Of a DNA stretch of 64,000 nt, positions 1 to 11,026 are shown in pieces (the first letter of the stretch is position 1; each line of letters starts with the position of its first letter). The position numbers and the translations under genes were made by a program. The stretch spans positions 2,490,501 to 2,554,500 of the forward strand of contig JAFREQ010000042.1 of assembly GCA_025331565.1 (NCBI GenBank), in the 5' to 3' direction. The notes under the pieces were generated by a model. The model worked only from the letters and a program-made list of their open reading frames with translations, had not been told where the DNA came from and made no database searches. Origin of the DNA: Holacanthus passer (lineage: Eukaryota; Chordata; Actinopteri; Pomacanthidae).

Positions 1-1
1 T

Positions 2-70
2 TTATTTATCGACTTCATCATCCGTCCGCGGGAGCTGCTGCAGTTTGAGCCTCAGTCAACAAACAGCTAA
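2..70 (+). CDS. Possible 3' end of an upstream gene (partial)
   Basis: The second frame is open from the window edge to a TAA at 68-70. It encodes about 22 residues that include IDFIIRPRELLQFEPQSTNS. Codon use is GC-richer than the surrounding DNA. A possible poly(A) signal AATAAA lies near 409. I do not recognise the peptide, and 22 codons is too short to exclude chance. It would be the last exon of a plus-strand gene lying left of the window. Confidence 0.2.
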   Translation, partial: LFIDFIIRPRELLQFEPQSTNS

Positions 71-2030
71 TCCGTCTCTGGAAGGGAATTTAGTTATACT
101 GGATTTATAAGGCAAGAAAAATACTGTCATTAGTCTCACTGTCAGGAATAATTCAGCCTTTTGTCCTGCTGCTCTCCAGCTGCAGGCGCTAATTTATACA
201 GAAACATAATGGCCTCGTGAAATACACCGGATGCTCCCTGAGCCCCAAAAAAACACAGGCAGCAAATTTACATCAATTTACATCAGCGGCCAAAAGGACC
301 AAGGATGTTCTGACAGGCCGTTTTATTATTTATTCTTTCACAGATAATTCTGGACCGAAGAGCCGGTTGATTCATTCTGCATCAAGTGTAACTAAAAAAA
401 CCACCAAAATAAAAAGACAAATGGAAAAGTCTTTGGTCACTTACATCTCTCTGTAATGAGACAACATCAATACGTCTTATTACTATGATATGATGTGATT
501 TTTGTGAGCTCATGATAATGAAACAAGGAACGTAAGAGAGAGAGAGAACAAAGTGGATGTTGGTGACGGTTGGAGCTCAGACAGGTGAAGCAGTTTGACG
601 ACGGCCCTGAGCGTCCTGCTCGCCAGTCGAGCCACGCGGGGACAAGAACACCCACCAAGGCCGGACGGACCGGGGCGACAGGAGGCTGCAGCAGAAAACA
701 AAACAGGAACAGAAATAAGAGACACTTCATTTCCAGAATTAAAATATCTGGCCTCTCTTTAAAAGCCATTTTGGCAGGTTTTGGTCCACAAGTCCTGGAG
801 TGTAACTCATATATTTTCAATTTGTGGAGTCTGTTTTACCACTTGTCAGGACGCCACTGGTTTCCATTTCCACTCGCATATTTAAGTGGTTCATCAAAGA
901 GGAGAGAAAATTGTGTCACTGCAGCATGAAATCATCGTAATTAAAAGCAGAGAAAACAGCACAAGCAGGAAAGTAGTGAGAAGTTTCAGCATATGTTCAA
1001 TCTAATGTATTCATGTCAGTTATGTAAAGAAGAAGTAGGCTAATTAATGGCAGCTTTATTAGGCTGCAGAACAAGAGCAAAACAAACACAAACAAGAAAC
1101 TAGTGCACGACGTTTTGATCTGTACTTGTGCCGGAAGATGAAGAAGATGCAGCTGTAACATGACATAGAAACATATAACACGTCCACATGTATGTTGCAT
1201 GTCGAGTGATGGAGACGTGAGAATCTGACGGATTCACAGGACCTGATTTCATATTTGACACAACACACTCATGTGTAAATATATTAACAGTCAGCAGAAG
1301 GACACACATATGAACGTGTGTGTCAGCCGTGTAGACGTGTGCTGTGTAACACCATCACATATATACAGCTTTGTGAAGATGACACATTCACTTTAAAGCT
1401 TGATCTAAGAGAGAACTAAATACAGTGTATGTAAAAAGCACAGCACTGTGATGCTCCTACTCTGGAAATCCTGAAAGCTGACAGATCCTGTTCAGCTTTT
1501 ACTTGAACATTTAGTGAAAAAACAGATTGTCCTCTTCACTGCATGAATCAGATTCTAATTAAACACTGACCCGTTTGTACCAATGCTTCACTGTGGAAGA
1601 AAACAAGGCTCATTTACTCTCACCTGTGTTTCCAGACCTCGGTCTAAAACGCCTGATTGTTGCTCTGTTGTTCCCCGGAGACTTGTTGTCTTCCATCGTT
1701 CCTACATTAGGAGCCGGTGAGGATTTCATTGGACAAACATTACATGATCCACCACACTGTCTGATTAGTAGTAAACTCCTTTCCAGGATTTATTTAAAAA
1801 ATATACAGAATCATATCAGTTCTTCTCTTGGATTCATAAAAGAAAGCATTTTGACTAATTATCATTTTGATATCAGAATTTTTACTTAGGATCTCGTTAT
1901 TTGTCTCATCATCTCTTTGTGTGTGTTTTTAATCTTATATTACTTACTATCTCATATTTTTGGTATGTTAATATTCAGATTTCTTCCATATCTTTGCATC
2001 TTTTTTTTGACGGTAATGAACTTCCATAAG
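71..2030. other. Non-coding stretch, no gene seen
   Basis: Only short frames without splice support are present. If the fragment at the edge is real, the first few hundred bases could be its 3' UTR. Nothing else is recognisable until the repeat that starts near 2032. Confidence 0.5.
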
Positions 2031-2031
2031 T

Positions 2032-3030
2032 CAAGTGGTGGAGGAAGTATTCAGATCCTTTACTTAAGCACAAGTAGTAGCACCACACTGTGAAAATACT
2101 CCAGTACAAGGTCCTGCATTGAAAACCTTCCTTACATTAAAGATAAGATAAGATAAGATAAACCTTTATTCGTCCCACAGTGGGGAAATTTGCAGTAAAG
2201 TATATGTATCAATAAAATGTTGTGAGCTACATTCTGCTCAACACAGATCTACGTTGCCCTGGTTCTCAGATGATCAGCAGCATCATCATCTCGTCTCATC
2301 CTGACAGAGATCAGATCACAGATGGAGAATATTTCCACCAGAGACCAGAACCAGAACCTGGAGAACATTAACGACACAGACTGTGTTTGGGAAATGCAAC
2401 AAAAACAAGCAGCTGAGAAACCATGAATCAATGCTGCAGATTTTTTTTTTTTAGCATCTTAATGATGTTTGTGATTTGTGTACTTTCTTGCATATGTTGG
2501 GTTATTTATGTTGTATTTGAATATTTATGAGACTCAGTGAAGAAAGCTCTTATACAACAATCACACAACTCGAGTTTGAGCTGGACTTTTCCACATTAAT
2601 TTTCATTGTCCTCAGAAGGAACAATACAATAATGTAGAAATACTCATCATACTGAAGTAAAAGTACAGAATGAAGGTAAAGTATCCAAGTAAAAGTAATG
2701 TCCCCCGTGACTGATAAGTTGTTCACTATGACATTATTAGATTGTTAAAACTGATGCATCAGTGTTTAAACAGCATTTTATTGTTCGGCTGTTTGATTTG
2801 CTGTTTTTCCTTTGAATCATTTGAGTGTATTTGTAATAATTTCACACATGTCACAGGGGACATTTTTCTGCATTGAGTACTTTTACTTTGAATACTTTCA
2901 GGACATTTTCCTGTTTATACTTTTACTTCAGTAACATTTTCAATGCAGCACTTTTACTTGTAACAGAGTATTTTTATTGTGGTATTAGTGCTTTTACTAC
3001 AGTAACTGAACACTTCCTCCTCCACTGACT
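2032..3030. mobile_element. Terminal-inverted-repeat (MITE-like) element of the teleost 'AAGTATTCAGATCC' family
   Basis: The left end begins GTGGTGGAGGAAGTATTCAG. The right end, read as reverse complement, begins with a very similar GTGGAGGAGGAAGTGTTCAG. Similarity continues inward for about 120 bp, through the shared 'CTGCATTGAAAA' and 'AGTAAAAGT' words. I know this as a very abundant non-autonomous teleost repeat. The interior carries a second repeat at 2140-2192. No transposase frame is present. Confidence 0.6.
2140..2192 (+). repeat. Dispersed (AGATA)n / TTTATT.GTCCC repeat tail, copy 1
   Basis: Tandem AGATA units are followed by AACCTTTATT, a GTCCCAC and GGGGAAATT. The same module recurs in this window at about 9822, 28157, 58974 and 62484. 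It resembles the 3' tail of a teleost retroposon; the family name is uncertain. Confidence 0.55.
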
Positions 3031-3237
3031 ATAAGAAATAAGATGACTTGAGGAGGTGAAATTAGCCTGTGACTGCTGCCACCTAGTGGACAGGACAGTT
3101 AACAACAGGTTCTATATTTTCTCTGCTGAACTGTGAGAATGTGTTTTTTTTTGGTTGTTGCTGATGAGCTGAAACAAAAGAAGCTTTAAATCTTGCTGAA
3201 GCTCACTGCTGCCTACCCATGAATCATTGCAGGTCCC

Positions 3238-3285
3238 GTTCCCATGGCAACCGGTCAACACACGTGATCCAACAGAGGGGAAACG
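3238..3285 (+). promoter_or_regulatory. Candidate promoter with RFX X-box and non-coding first exon of the EF-hand/Ubl gene
   Basis: GTTCCCATGGCAAC at 3238-3251 is an RFX X-box, one base from the perfect palindrome. A CACGTG E-box follows at about 3261. A strong splice donor, AAACG|GTGAGT, sits at 3285/3286. The next plausible plus-strand acceptor that feeds a coding exon is at 6777/6778. I infer a short untranslated first exon here. The ATG inside the X-box meets a stop after seven codons, so it is not the start. Confidence 0.4.
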
Positions 3286-3446
3286 GTGAGTCTCGTTCAC
3301 TTACTGATACTTTAATACTTCAATCAGATATTGAACCTGATGTGCTGGATGTGAAGATGATTATTGATTATTAGAACTGACTCAGAGCAGCAGAGGCTGA
3401 ATGTGATGTTTGATGAGATTCACTAAAGTCTGCATAGACATGTTTA

Positions 3447-3447
<1 letters not shown>

Positions 3448-3479
<32 letters not shown>
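3448..3479. repeat. (ATT)n microsatellite
   Basis: About ten uninterrupted trinucleotide units. Confidence 0.9.
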
Positions 3480-4572
3480 CACTCAGTGTTACAGTGAAGA
3501 GATTTGATATGAGACTTCATTTCCAGTCTTAATATTTAAATTCCTGAAGTGAACTTTTTATCCCCCATTAATCTTAGATGAAACTGCAGTAACAGCTGAT
3601 TTTACCTTTCATTCAAAATAAATGGTCCAATGAGAGCAGATCTGCTGCATTAGACACTAAAACTTACCAAACTCAAGATAAAGGTTAAAGAAAGGGGTGA
3701 AATCAAACCAGCTTTAAATAATAAAATAACTTTAAAGTCACAATCTGGTTGATCTGGCGACACCTGTGGTGACAGGTGGTAATAGCAGGTGTTGTTTAAT
3801 ACTACATGTTCAAGAATTCTGATGCAGCAACACAAACTGTTGTTGTGTTGTATAAAGAAGTCAGACAGTAAATGATCTTTCCCATTCTCCTGTGAGCAGC
3901 TGTGACCTGATTCAGACAGCAGGACACTCAGTTTGTCACCTGTCTGCAGGTGAAGGTTTGGAGCTGCAGAGCTTCATCTAACAGCTGCTGCTTCCTCTGC
4001 TTTCTGCAGCATTCACAGCTGATCCTCTGTCAAAAGCTGCCCAAAATGATTCTGTCCTGCTTTTTAGAGGCATTTTTGATGAATGATGATGCATCAGAGC
4101 TGATTTCAATTACAAACACACATTTCCTGTGAGTACTTCAGAATAAAAGTCAACTCATGTTTCACAAGTTTGAAGCTTTTAACCTTTGACATTTATTTAA
4201 AAATCGTCTGGATTATAACTTTTAGCTCTGCATTTTTCTCAAATTTAATCATTGCAAGTTCAGAAATAGTCAATAAAAGCTTGAAATTGTCACTGCAGTT
4301 TATTTCATTTCATTTTAGAGGTTTTAAAATGTATGAATGAGATCTGGCAAAGCTGTAACTTTATTAACTTTAACTTATTCTTAATTAACTTATTATTAAT
4401 AACTCATTCTGTAAATGCTTTTTATTCTGTAGTAAATACAATAAATTACAGCAGGGTCTTTTATTCCCAGTGTTTTATTTACAGAGGAAATAAGTTCTTT
4501 GTTTTCCCCAGCAGAGGGCGCTGTAACCAAACATGTGCAGCACTGATCTGAGGCTCAAAGCTGAAGTCTACT

Positions 4573-5045
4573 TATGCAGTGGAAGTGGAAGTATTCACAT
4601 CCTTTACTACAGTAAAAGTACTAGTCCTGTACTTAAAATGTTACTTAAGGAAAGGTTTTTAAGTATAATCGGAAAAATGAAGTTAAAGTATTCAAAGTAA
4701 AAGTATTCAATGCAGTAAAATGTCCCTGTGTCTGTTCTACTGTTCTATCTTCTGTCATTCAATGATTTTTCCTCCTCATTCATGGAAAAGCAGGATTTTT
4801 CTGTTGGAGTTCGTTTTGAACTATTTTGAAACTAATGATTCTTTTCATTCTGGATTCATCTGCTGATTATTTTCTCTCTTAATCAACTGACTGTCAGGTT
4901 TGTAAAACCAACTGCAGTAAAATCTTAATTTGTAAAATAACAAATCTAGTCAGATAAATTTAGTGAAGTAAAAAGTGGCATGAAAATACTCATGTAAAGT
5001 AGCTCAGATTTGCACTTGAGTACTTGAGTAAATGCACAGATACTC
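4573..5045. mobile_element. Degenerate copy of the teleost TIR repeat
   Basis: The left end carries AGTGGAAGTATTCACATCCT with 'ACTACAGTAAAAGTACTAGT'. The right end carries TTGAGTACTTGAGTAAATG. The ends are inverted relative to each other, as in the 2032-3030 element. Confidence 0.5.
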
Positions 5046-6783
5046 AGTTACAGTCCACCAGCTCCTGCCGCTGCTGGAGGATTGGAAACAGTCTCCATAC
5101 TGCAGATGTGACCTTTGTGTCAGAGCTGCTCACAACATAAGCAGGGATTACAGCTCCTGTCAGACAGCAGGTTCACTGTGGAGGAAACGTCTCTGCTGCC
5201 TTCACGTCCATATGTGCCATCTTATTTTTAAGTCCCGCGCGAGTGACTGTCGGAAACTGTTCTTAAATTTCATGTTGCCCGAGTGCACACTCCTCCTCCG
5301 ACCCCCCGCCCTCCACATACCAGCAGCACACCTGTGGTTCTCCATTTAAAGACGAGAGGCTGGAGAACTGAAATCCACTTTGAAGTGATCTGCCTGTTGT
5401 AGAGGCATAAATATGCATGAGAGGAATTTTATAAGAGCAAAGATGAAAGACCTGCAACGTGTGCTGCACTTTTTCCTGAAGGAAAACATGTCAGGAACAT
5501 AAAAAAAATCTCTTCTTATTCACAGTTGACTAAATCTATTCATGTTGATCCTCAGAAGGATTTCAGTTTACTGCAGAAACTGTGAACAACAATAGTAATA
5601 TTATCAATGTATGAGTAAATATTGTACCATTACCTCATTATTATTCCTAGAACTAATACTTTTTTTTAGAAGAAGGAAGTAGCAAAGTAAATTTAAGCAC
5701 AACAAGATACAGAGTAGGTAAAGTTAGAAAAATGAAATCAAAGCCGTTGAAGTGTCAGTTAATGAGCAAGCAGTAAAAACAGTGAAGTGTCAGTGATAAA
5801 AGCAGCGGAGATGTCAGTTATCAAAGAACTTTACTTTTTGAACAGTATTTTTAAATTGTGGTTTCACTACTTTCACTTAAAGATGTGTCCATCTTTCACT
5901 GCTGCCAGTAAATGAAAATCAGAGTCAGTCTCTCCCCGTCCACCTTCGTCTCCAGACGGGATTTCCTGTCTGTGTCTGAGGGAGGGGCCCCCAGATCCCA
6001 GCACCGGCACTGGGATCTGAACTGGGAGGTGAACTGGGACGGAGGAAACCAGGGGCAGCGGTGAGCTCGCTCTCCCTCGTCACGGTGGTGGGTGACTTCG
6101 TTTCCTGCCCTCATTGTTTAAGATGAGCAGGAAGGATGAGCAGTGAAACCGTGGCTCTTCGTCTCTGCTTGTCATTCTGTTGCTGTTTCTGCTGGGGATG
6201 AACAGGATTAATCACTTAACTGCACTGTGTCCAGTCACAGGTTAACAGGTTTAGGAACCGAACACACATCCCATCTGCTAACAACCATCAACAATTTCAC
6301 AGCGTATTTGAGTTATTCCCATCCTGCACTCTTTCTACCTCAGTGGTTAATTCTGCAGTTGCTTGCAGGTACAAAGGTTGTGGCGGCTAAAAGTCTGAGT
6401 GATGAGGTACAGTTGGTATTTTGAACTGTGTCGTTCTCACTTATAGCTTCAAAGTTTTCATCAGTTGTGTTGAGTAACAAATAGTTTGTCGTGTTTGTTT
6501 CTGTGTCTAAAGTTTAAACTCACCTCACATTCAACCAGTATGAAGATTTCTCATACAACCCTTTTACAACCTCTGTTACTGATGGTGTAAATCTGATACT
6601 TTGAACTGTAGTTTAAAAGAAAAACACGTCTTCCAGTCACTCTGCCTCCGTCCAGGATGAACAACAGTATTTTATCTGTTCTGGCACAGATGGACTGACA
6701 TCGGCCTCCTATCTCCTGTAAACACAGAGCCGAGAGCTGCTTCCTTCCTCGTCCTGGATGAAGCATTTCACCCGCAGGCCGAC

Positions 6784-9486
6784 ATGAAGAAGAAGAAACC
6801 GAGGCCGAAAAAAGTCACCAAGAAAGAGCATAAAAATGTGTGTAAAATATAAAGCAATGGTCGAAATCCTATGCATGATATTTACTATATAAAACCTATG
6901 ATGTAAGTGATGAAACAGCTAAGCTTCGTTATCACACGTGATTTGTGTGGAACATGGTTTAAGGTCTCCTTGGATGAACCCTCGCGGCCCCTCGGGTCCA
7001 GCGGGCCGGAGTCCGAGAGCTTCCCGGCCGAGATGATCCAGTGGTTTTCAGACCATCAGCAGCAGGTGGATGAGCTGTTCAGCCACAGAGACACAGACAG
7101 AAGTGGATCAGTCAACCTGAAGGATTTCGAGCTGGGTAATCCATCGTCTCTCTGCACCTTCACCCCCAAAGTCTGAACCGGGTGTTATCGTATTTTCTGT
7201 GATTGATGGTTTTTATACGCTCGGATCTTTGGGGGCTCACATTCAAAGCTCTTCCGTCATTTTTCACAACAGCCTTCAGTGTCTGTTGGAGCTCGTCTGA
7301 ATGTCACATGAAGATAATCTTGAAGGAAAAAGAGATTAGAAACAGATATGTGGGTCAGTATTAACCAAATGCCACAGTGTGTTTGGACTGAAGTATTTAT
7401 GGAGGGTTCTGTGAGTCAGACTTTTGATAATGCGAGCGGTGGCTCATTTCCTCTTATCCCTCTCGCAGATAAGAGCCGCCGGCTCTGGGAAACAAAACCA
7501 GGACAATGTTCCTTTTGTCTGTCAAACTTCAGGCAGTCTGAGTAAACTTTTGTGCCGAACGCTGTTTGAGGAGCTCCAAGGAGCCGATTTCAGCTCAGAC
7601 CTGCAGGACAATAACTGTGAGGACTGTGATTCACTGGGAGTCTTTTCAAAAAGCAAGAAAAACGACAGCATGTGGTAGATTCCTAAAGTTTTTCTATTTG
7701 ATGAGTTACACCGAACATCACTGGGTTTCTGGAACATAGAAAGAAAATGTGAAGAAATCCAGCTGAAGGAAATAGTTAATGTAGGTTTTCTGGTTTTATA
7801 AATGTTGTTTCAAGCACATTTAAAAAAACAAGAACATCTGAACAAAAATCTGCTGCTTCATTTCATGAACAGTCTAAAACCTTTTTGAGTAAAACTGTTG
7901 TCATTGATCACTGGTCGCAGGTCTGATGAACTTGGACGTCTCTTGTCAGCAGTTTCAGCTCCACATGCTGACTCAGCTGCTGAAGACCCCCAACAACACC
8001 ATCAGTTATGGAGACTTGAGCAGTCGGCTGCAGAGACTGAGGTGAAATAAACTGCTTCCCTTCGTTTGAGTCTCCGTCTGTTTTGTCCTTTTATGAACGG
8101 TGGCTGTTTTTCTTTCTGTCACCAAAGAGCGAGTGACGGCACAGAGGCCGACACTCAGATACCGGAGGACGTCTCCTGTTTGGACAGACGCACCTCACAT
8201 CAGCTGTTCCACCCTGAAAAGGACAGGTACCTCACACACAGCACAAACAGACACAACATTTACTCAAGTACTGGATTTAAGTACAATTTTGAGGTGCTTG
8301 CACTTTCCATTCTGTGCTACTTAATATTTGTACATCTCAGAGGTAAATGTACTTTTTACTCGAGTACATTTATCCAGTTGTGGAAGACGGACTCACATCT
8401 TTTACTTTTAAACATAAAGGATGTGAATACGTCCTTCACTTCTGCTCAAAACCGACACAACAAAGTGACAGAATCCATCACTCGCAGCTTCTTTTATCAT
8501 CATCTAAATGATAATGAAGCCATCAAACATCTCTCAGAACAGTTTCTCTTCTGTTGCTGCACTGAACAAATGTCAGGCTCGACGTTCAGACCGAGCCTTC
8601 GTGTGTGAGGTTAACCAGTCACAGTTATTTCTGAGTGTCAGCTCTCAGCCGTAAATCACACTGATCATGTAAAGTCCAGGACACACGGAGACTCAGCTGC
8701 AGCTACACAAACAAAAGAGACCTCAACACAACCTTCACACAAGTGTTGGTGCCTTTTTTGACCTGGTCTCTATAATTACACTGTGTGTGTGTACATTCCC
8801 ATCAGTGTTATGTTACAGCTGTACAGTTAGTTAGCCAGACATTAAATGTTTGCAGTTCACGTTACAGCAAATAAACACACTGTTTAATTAAATTCTTTTC
8901 CTTTCACTCATGTTTTGTTTTGGAAAGGTGATAAAAAGATGTCTCATGTACTCGGCACGAAAACACTGAATCCAAAGAATCCAAAGGTTGTCAACAGTCG
9001 GTAGTTTGTGAAATATTGTGTTTATGCAAAACCACTGAATTATTAAGGCATATTTTACACTTCAGGACTAATTCAAAGCTCTAATTTAAAGCAGGTTTTA
9101 ACTGCTTCACCACCAGGTTCATCCGTCTGAGCGTCAGACTGATCCCCTTCGACTTCGCTGCAGCTCATCCAGGGAACTTTGAGCTGGTTTTGCTGAGCAG
9201 CAGCAGAGTTTTCAGTCTGATCCGAATGATCCAGGACCGGGTCGGGATCCAGACCTCCAGGCTGGAGGTTTTCCGGAGCAGAGCGGCCACAGAGGAGACG
9301 CGCCTGCCCCCGGAGCGCTCGCTGGAGGAGTGTGGCTTCAGAGGGGGGCCGGAGGAAACTCCTCCAGAGGACACTGTGTACTACGACTACAGACTGCTGT
9401 TTACAGACTGTCCCATTCTCAACTGTGACCAGTACTTCAGGTCCACACCGGACTCTGCTGCCAGGAGGAGAAGCCAACGGCCATAA
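6784..9486 (+). CDS. EF-hand and ubiquitin-like domain protein (five coding exons, 271 aa)
   Basis: The joined coding exons are 6784-6837, 6964-7135, 7921-8041, 8128-8226 and 9117-9486. Phases agree throughout (816 nt, 272 codons with stop). A good acceptor at 6777/6778 puts the ATG six bases into its exon, with G at -3. The N-terminus is very basic (MKKKKPRPKKVTKKEHK). Residues 61-72 form a canonical EF-hand loop, DTDRSGSVNLKD, followed by a degenerate partner at about 95-115 (TPNNTISYGDLS). Residues 149-255 read as a beta-grasp fold: strand FIRLSVRLIPF, helix VFSLIRMIQDRVG, then SLEECGF and a final VYYDYRLLF strand. The donor after AAAAAT and the acceptor TTTAAG of intron 2 are weak, so the first 18 residues are less sure. 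I do not recognise the family name. An X-box upstream suggests a ciliary role (inference). The gene is convergent with the Rap-effector gene. Confidence 0.75.
8262..8385. repeat. TIR-repeat fragment in intron
   Basis: It contains TACTCAAGTACTGGATTTAA and TTTTTACTCGAGTACATTTA, words typical of the teleost 'ACTTGAGTAAA' repeat. It lies 36 bp past the 8226 donor. It explains the long open frame that runs through this exon into the intron. Confidence 0.5.
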
Positions 9487-9821
9487 ATTACATAACTGTG
9501 TTTTTAGCCATGTTAGCTCCACAGGAATGACGGTCAGTCCACCACTGTGGTCCAGACGGAAATATCTCCACTATGGGACAGACAGAGACTTTGAGTGGCC
9601 TTTTCTTGTGGCCGGCCTCAGACACACCTGTGTACTAATCATGCTGTCTAATCAGCATCTTGATGTGCCTCAGCTGTGAGGTGGAGGGGTTGGGAGAAGT
9701 GCTCACTAACACAGATTTAGACCGATTTATGAACAATATTTGAGAGAAATAGGCCTTTTGTCTACATTGAAAAAGTCTGAGATCTTTGAGTTCAGCTCAT
9801 GAAAAACAACAAGAATATTAT

Positions 9822-9865
9822 GAATTTCCCACTGAGGGACGATTAAAGGAACATCTTATCTTAAA
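9822..9865 (-). repeat. Dispersed AGATA/TTTATT repeat, copy 2
   Basis: AATTTCCCACTGAGGGACG is followed by TTAAAGGAAC and ATCTTATCTTA. It is the reverse complement of the module at 2140-2192. Confidence 0.55.
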
Positions 9866-9958
9866 GTAGCATAAAATTGAAATACTGAAGTACAGTAAAA
9901 GTACCTCAAATTGTACAGTACTTGAGCAAATGTACTTGGTTTCTTTCACCACTGTTGA
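9866..9958. repeat. TIR-repeat fragment
   Basis: GAAGTACAGTAAAAGTACCT and GTACTTGAGCAAATGTACTT end in TTTCACCACTG, the terminal word of the family. Confidence 0.5.
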
Positions 9959-10423
9959 AGCCTGAACATTAAAATCCTGCAGTGTCAACAGCATAAAGTT
10001 GAACAATCAGGAAAGTTTGCTCTTAAAAGAGGCTTTATGTCACAAAGCTGCAGTGGAGCTTCACACTCAGCGCCTTCAGGCCTCTTTACACTTTAATTAC
10101 ACTCTCAAATGTGTGTTCACGTTTAAATAACAGTGTGCAACACGTTCAAATCTTCATACCGATATAAAACAGCGGTTTGATTCGTGGCCTCGGGGGGCTT
10201 CAGAGGCTGAACGCTGGAGTCTGTGTTGGAGTCAGTGGAAAGTGCTTGGCTAGTGGAAACCACAGAGCAGCTATAAACAGCTGCTGGTGGCGGCCACTAA
10301 AGCGTGCCATGCTGCAGACACACCCAGCAGCTTCCCCGCTGCTCCACCCTGCCAGACTTTAGATTCCAGCTGCAGAGCTAATTCCCTCCAAATCCTGCTG
10401 CTGCTTCGTTCGTTCACCCACCA

Positions 10424-10446
10424 ACACACACACACACACACACACA
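10424..10446. repeat. (CA)n microsatellite
   Basis: About eleven AC units. Confidence 0.85.
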
Positions 10447-10536
10447 AACTTTACAGGAGATTTATGCACAAAGACACAATAACCAGGAAGCATCCAGGAG
10501 TGTTAAACTAACAACGTTTTCAAAGTCAAAATAATA

Positions 10537-10542
10537 TTTATT
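10537..10542 (-). terminator. Candidate poly(A) signal of the RADIL/RASIP1-like gene
   Basis: TTTATT on the plus strand is AATAAA on the minus strand, 1.7 kb past the stop codon. A closer signal could be used instead (for example around 11117), so the 3' UTR length is an inference. Confidence 0.35.
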
Positions 10543-10709
10543 CCATAGTTTCAAAAATACTGCGCAATATAAATATTACAAAATTGAATACTTTTTGTGT
10601 GTCTATATACTTGAACTTAAACACTGACAGACTTCAGATGAGAGCTGCAGCAGTTCATTGTCGTACAGTGTTAAACATTAAAACACATCTGCTGATGAAA
10701 GGCTTTAAA

Positions 10710-11026
10710 GCAAAAGGTCGATATTTTTGGAAATACGCTGATTTGCTTTCTTGCCGACAGTTGGATGAGAAGATTGATACCACTCGCATGTCTGTACATT
10801 AATATGAAGCTACAGCAAACAGCTGGTTAGCTTAGCTTAGCTCAGCAGAAAGACAGGAAATAGACAACATGTTAATAATTAGCTTGAGAGTCGCTCACAG
10901 ACAGATTTTGTTACTGTGGACAGAACCAGGCTAACTGTTTCCCTCTGTTTCCAGTCTTTATGCTAAGCTAAGCTAACTGACTGTAGCTTTGCGTTATTTC
11001 CCAAAATGCTGAACCATTCCTTTAAT
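10710..11026. repeat. Two head-to-head-inverted copies of a teleost short repeat ('TTAGCTTAGCTTAGC' family)
   Basis: The forward copy (about 10710-10860) has TTTGGAAATACGCTGATTTG, GATTGATACCACT and TTAGCTTAGCTTAGCTC. A second copy lies inverted at about 10900-11026. Its reverse complement has TTTTGGGAAATAACGC, CTACAG, TTAGCTTAGCTTAGC and AAGACTGGAAACAG. I know this as an abundant teleost element; related copies lie at 52985-53195 and 59955-60345. The pair falls in the inferred 3' UTR of the minus-strand gene. Confidence 0.6.

Larger units (their letters stand above)
3292..6777. other. Inferred intron 1 of the EF-hand/Ubl gene; repeats only
   Basis: The stretch holds an (ATT)n tract at about 3448-3479 and a second degenerate TIR repeat at 4573-5045. 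A locally GC-rich stretch at 5930-6110 contains short inverted words (GGGATCTG / CAGATCCC). No coding exon with both splice sites was found. Confidence 0.4.
9487..10536. other. Convergent intergenic region
   Basis: This is the space between the stop of the EF-hand/Ubl gene and the inferred poly(A) site of the minus-strand gene. It contains an inverted AGATA-type repeat (9822-9865), a TIR-repeat fragment (9866-9958) and a short (CA)n tract (10424-10446). An ATTAAA at 9842-9847 could serve the plus-strand gene but lies inside the repeat. Confidence 0.5.

Noticed and set aside
5896..6114. GC-rich frame on the minus strand near 6 kb
   Set aside because: There are no splice signals and the composition is not protein-like. 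It may be regulatory, but nothing specific supports that.
8066..8608. 180-codon plus-strand frame as a gene
   Set aside because: Only 8128-8226 is exon. The remainder runs into a TIR-repeat fragment and has no protein-like composition.
9073..9522. Minus-strand 149-codon frame
   Set aside because: It is a shadow of the last exon of the EF-hand/Ubl gene, which has splice and phase support on the plus strand.
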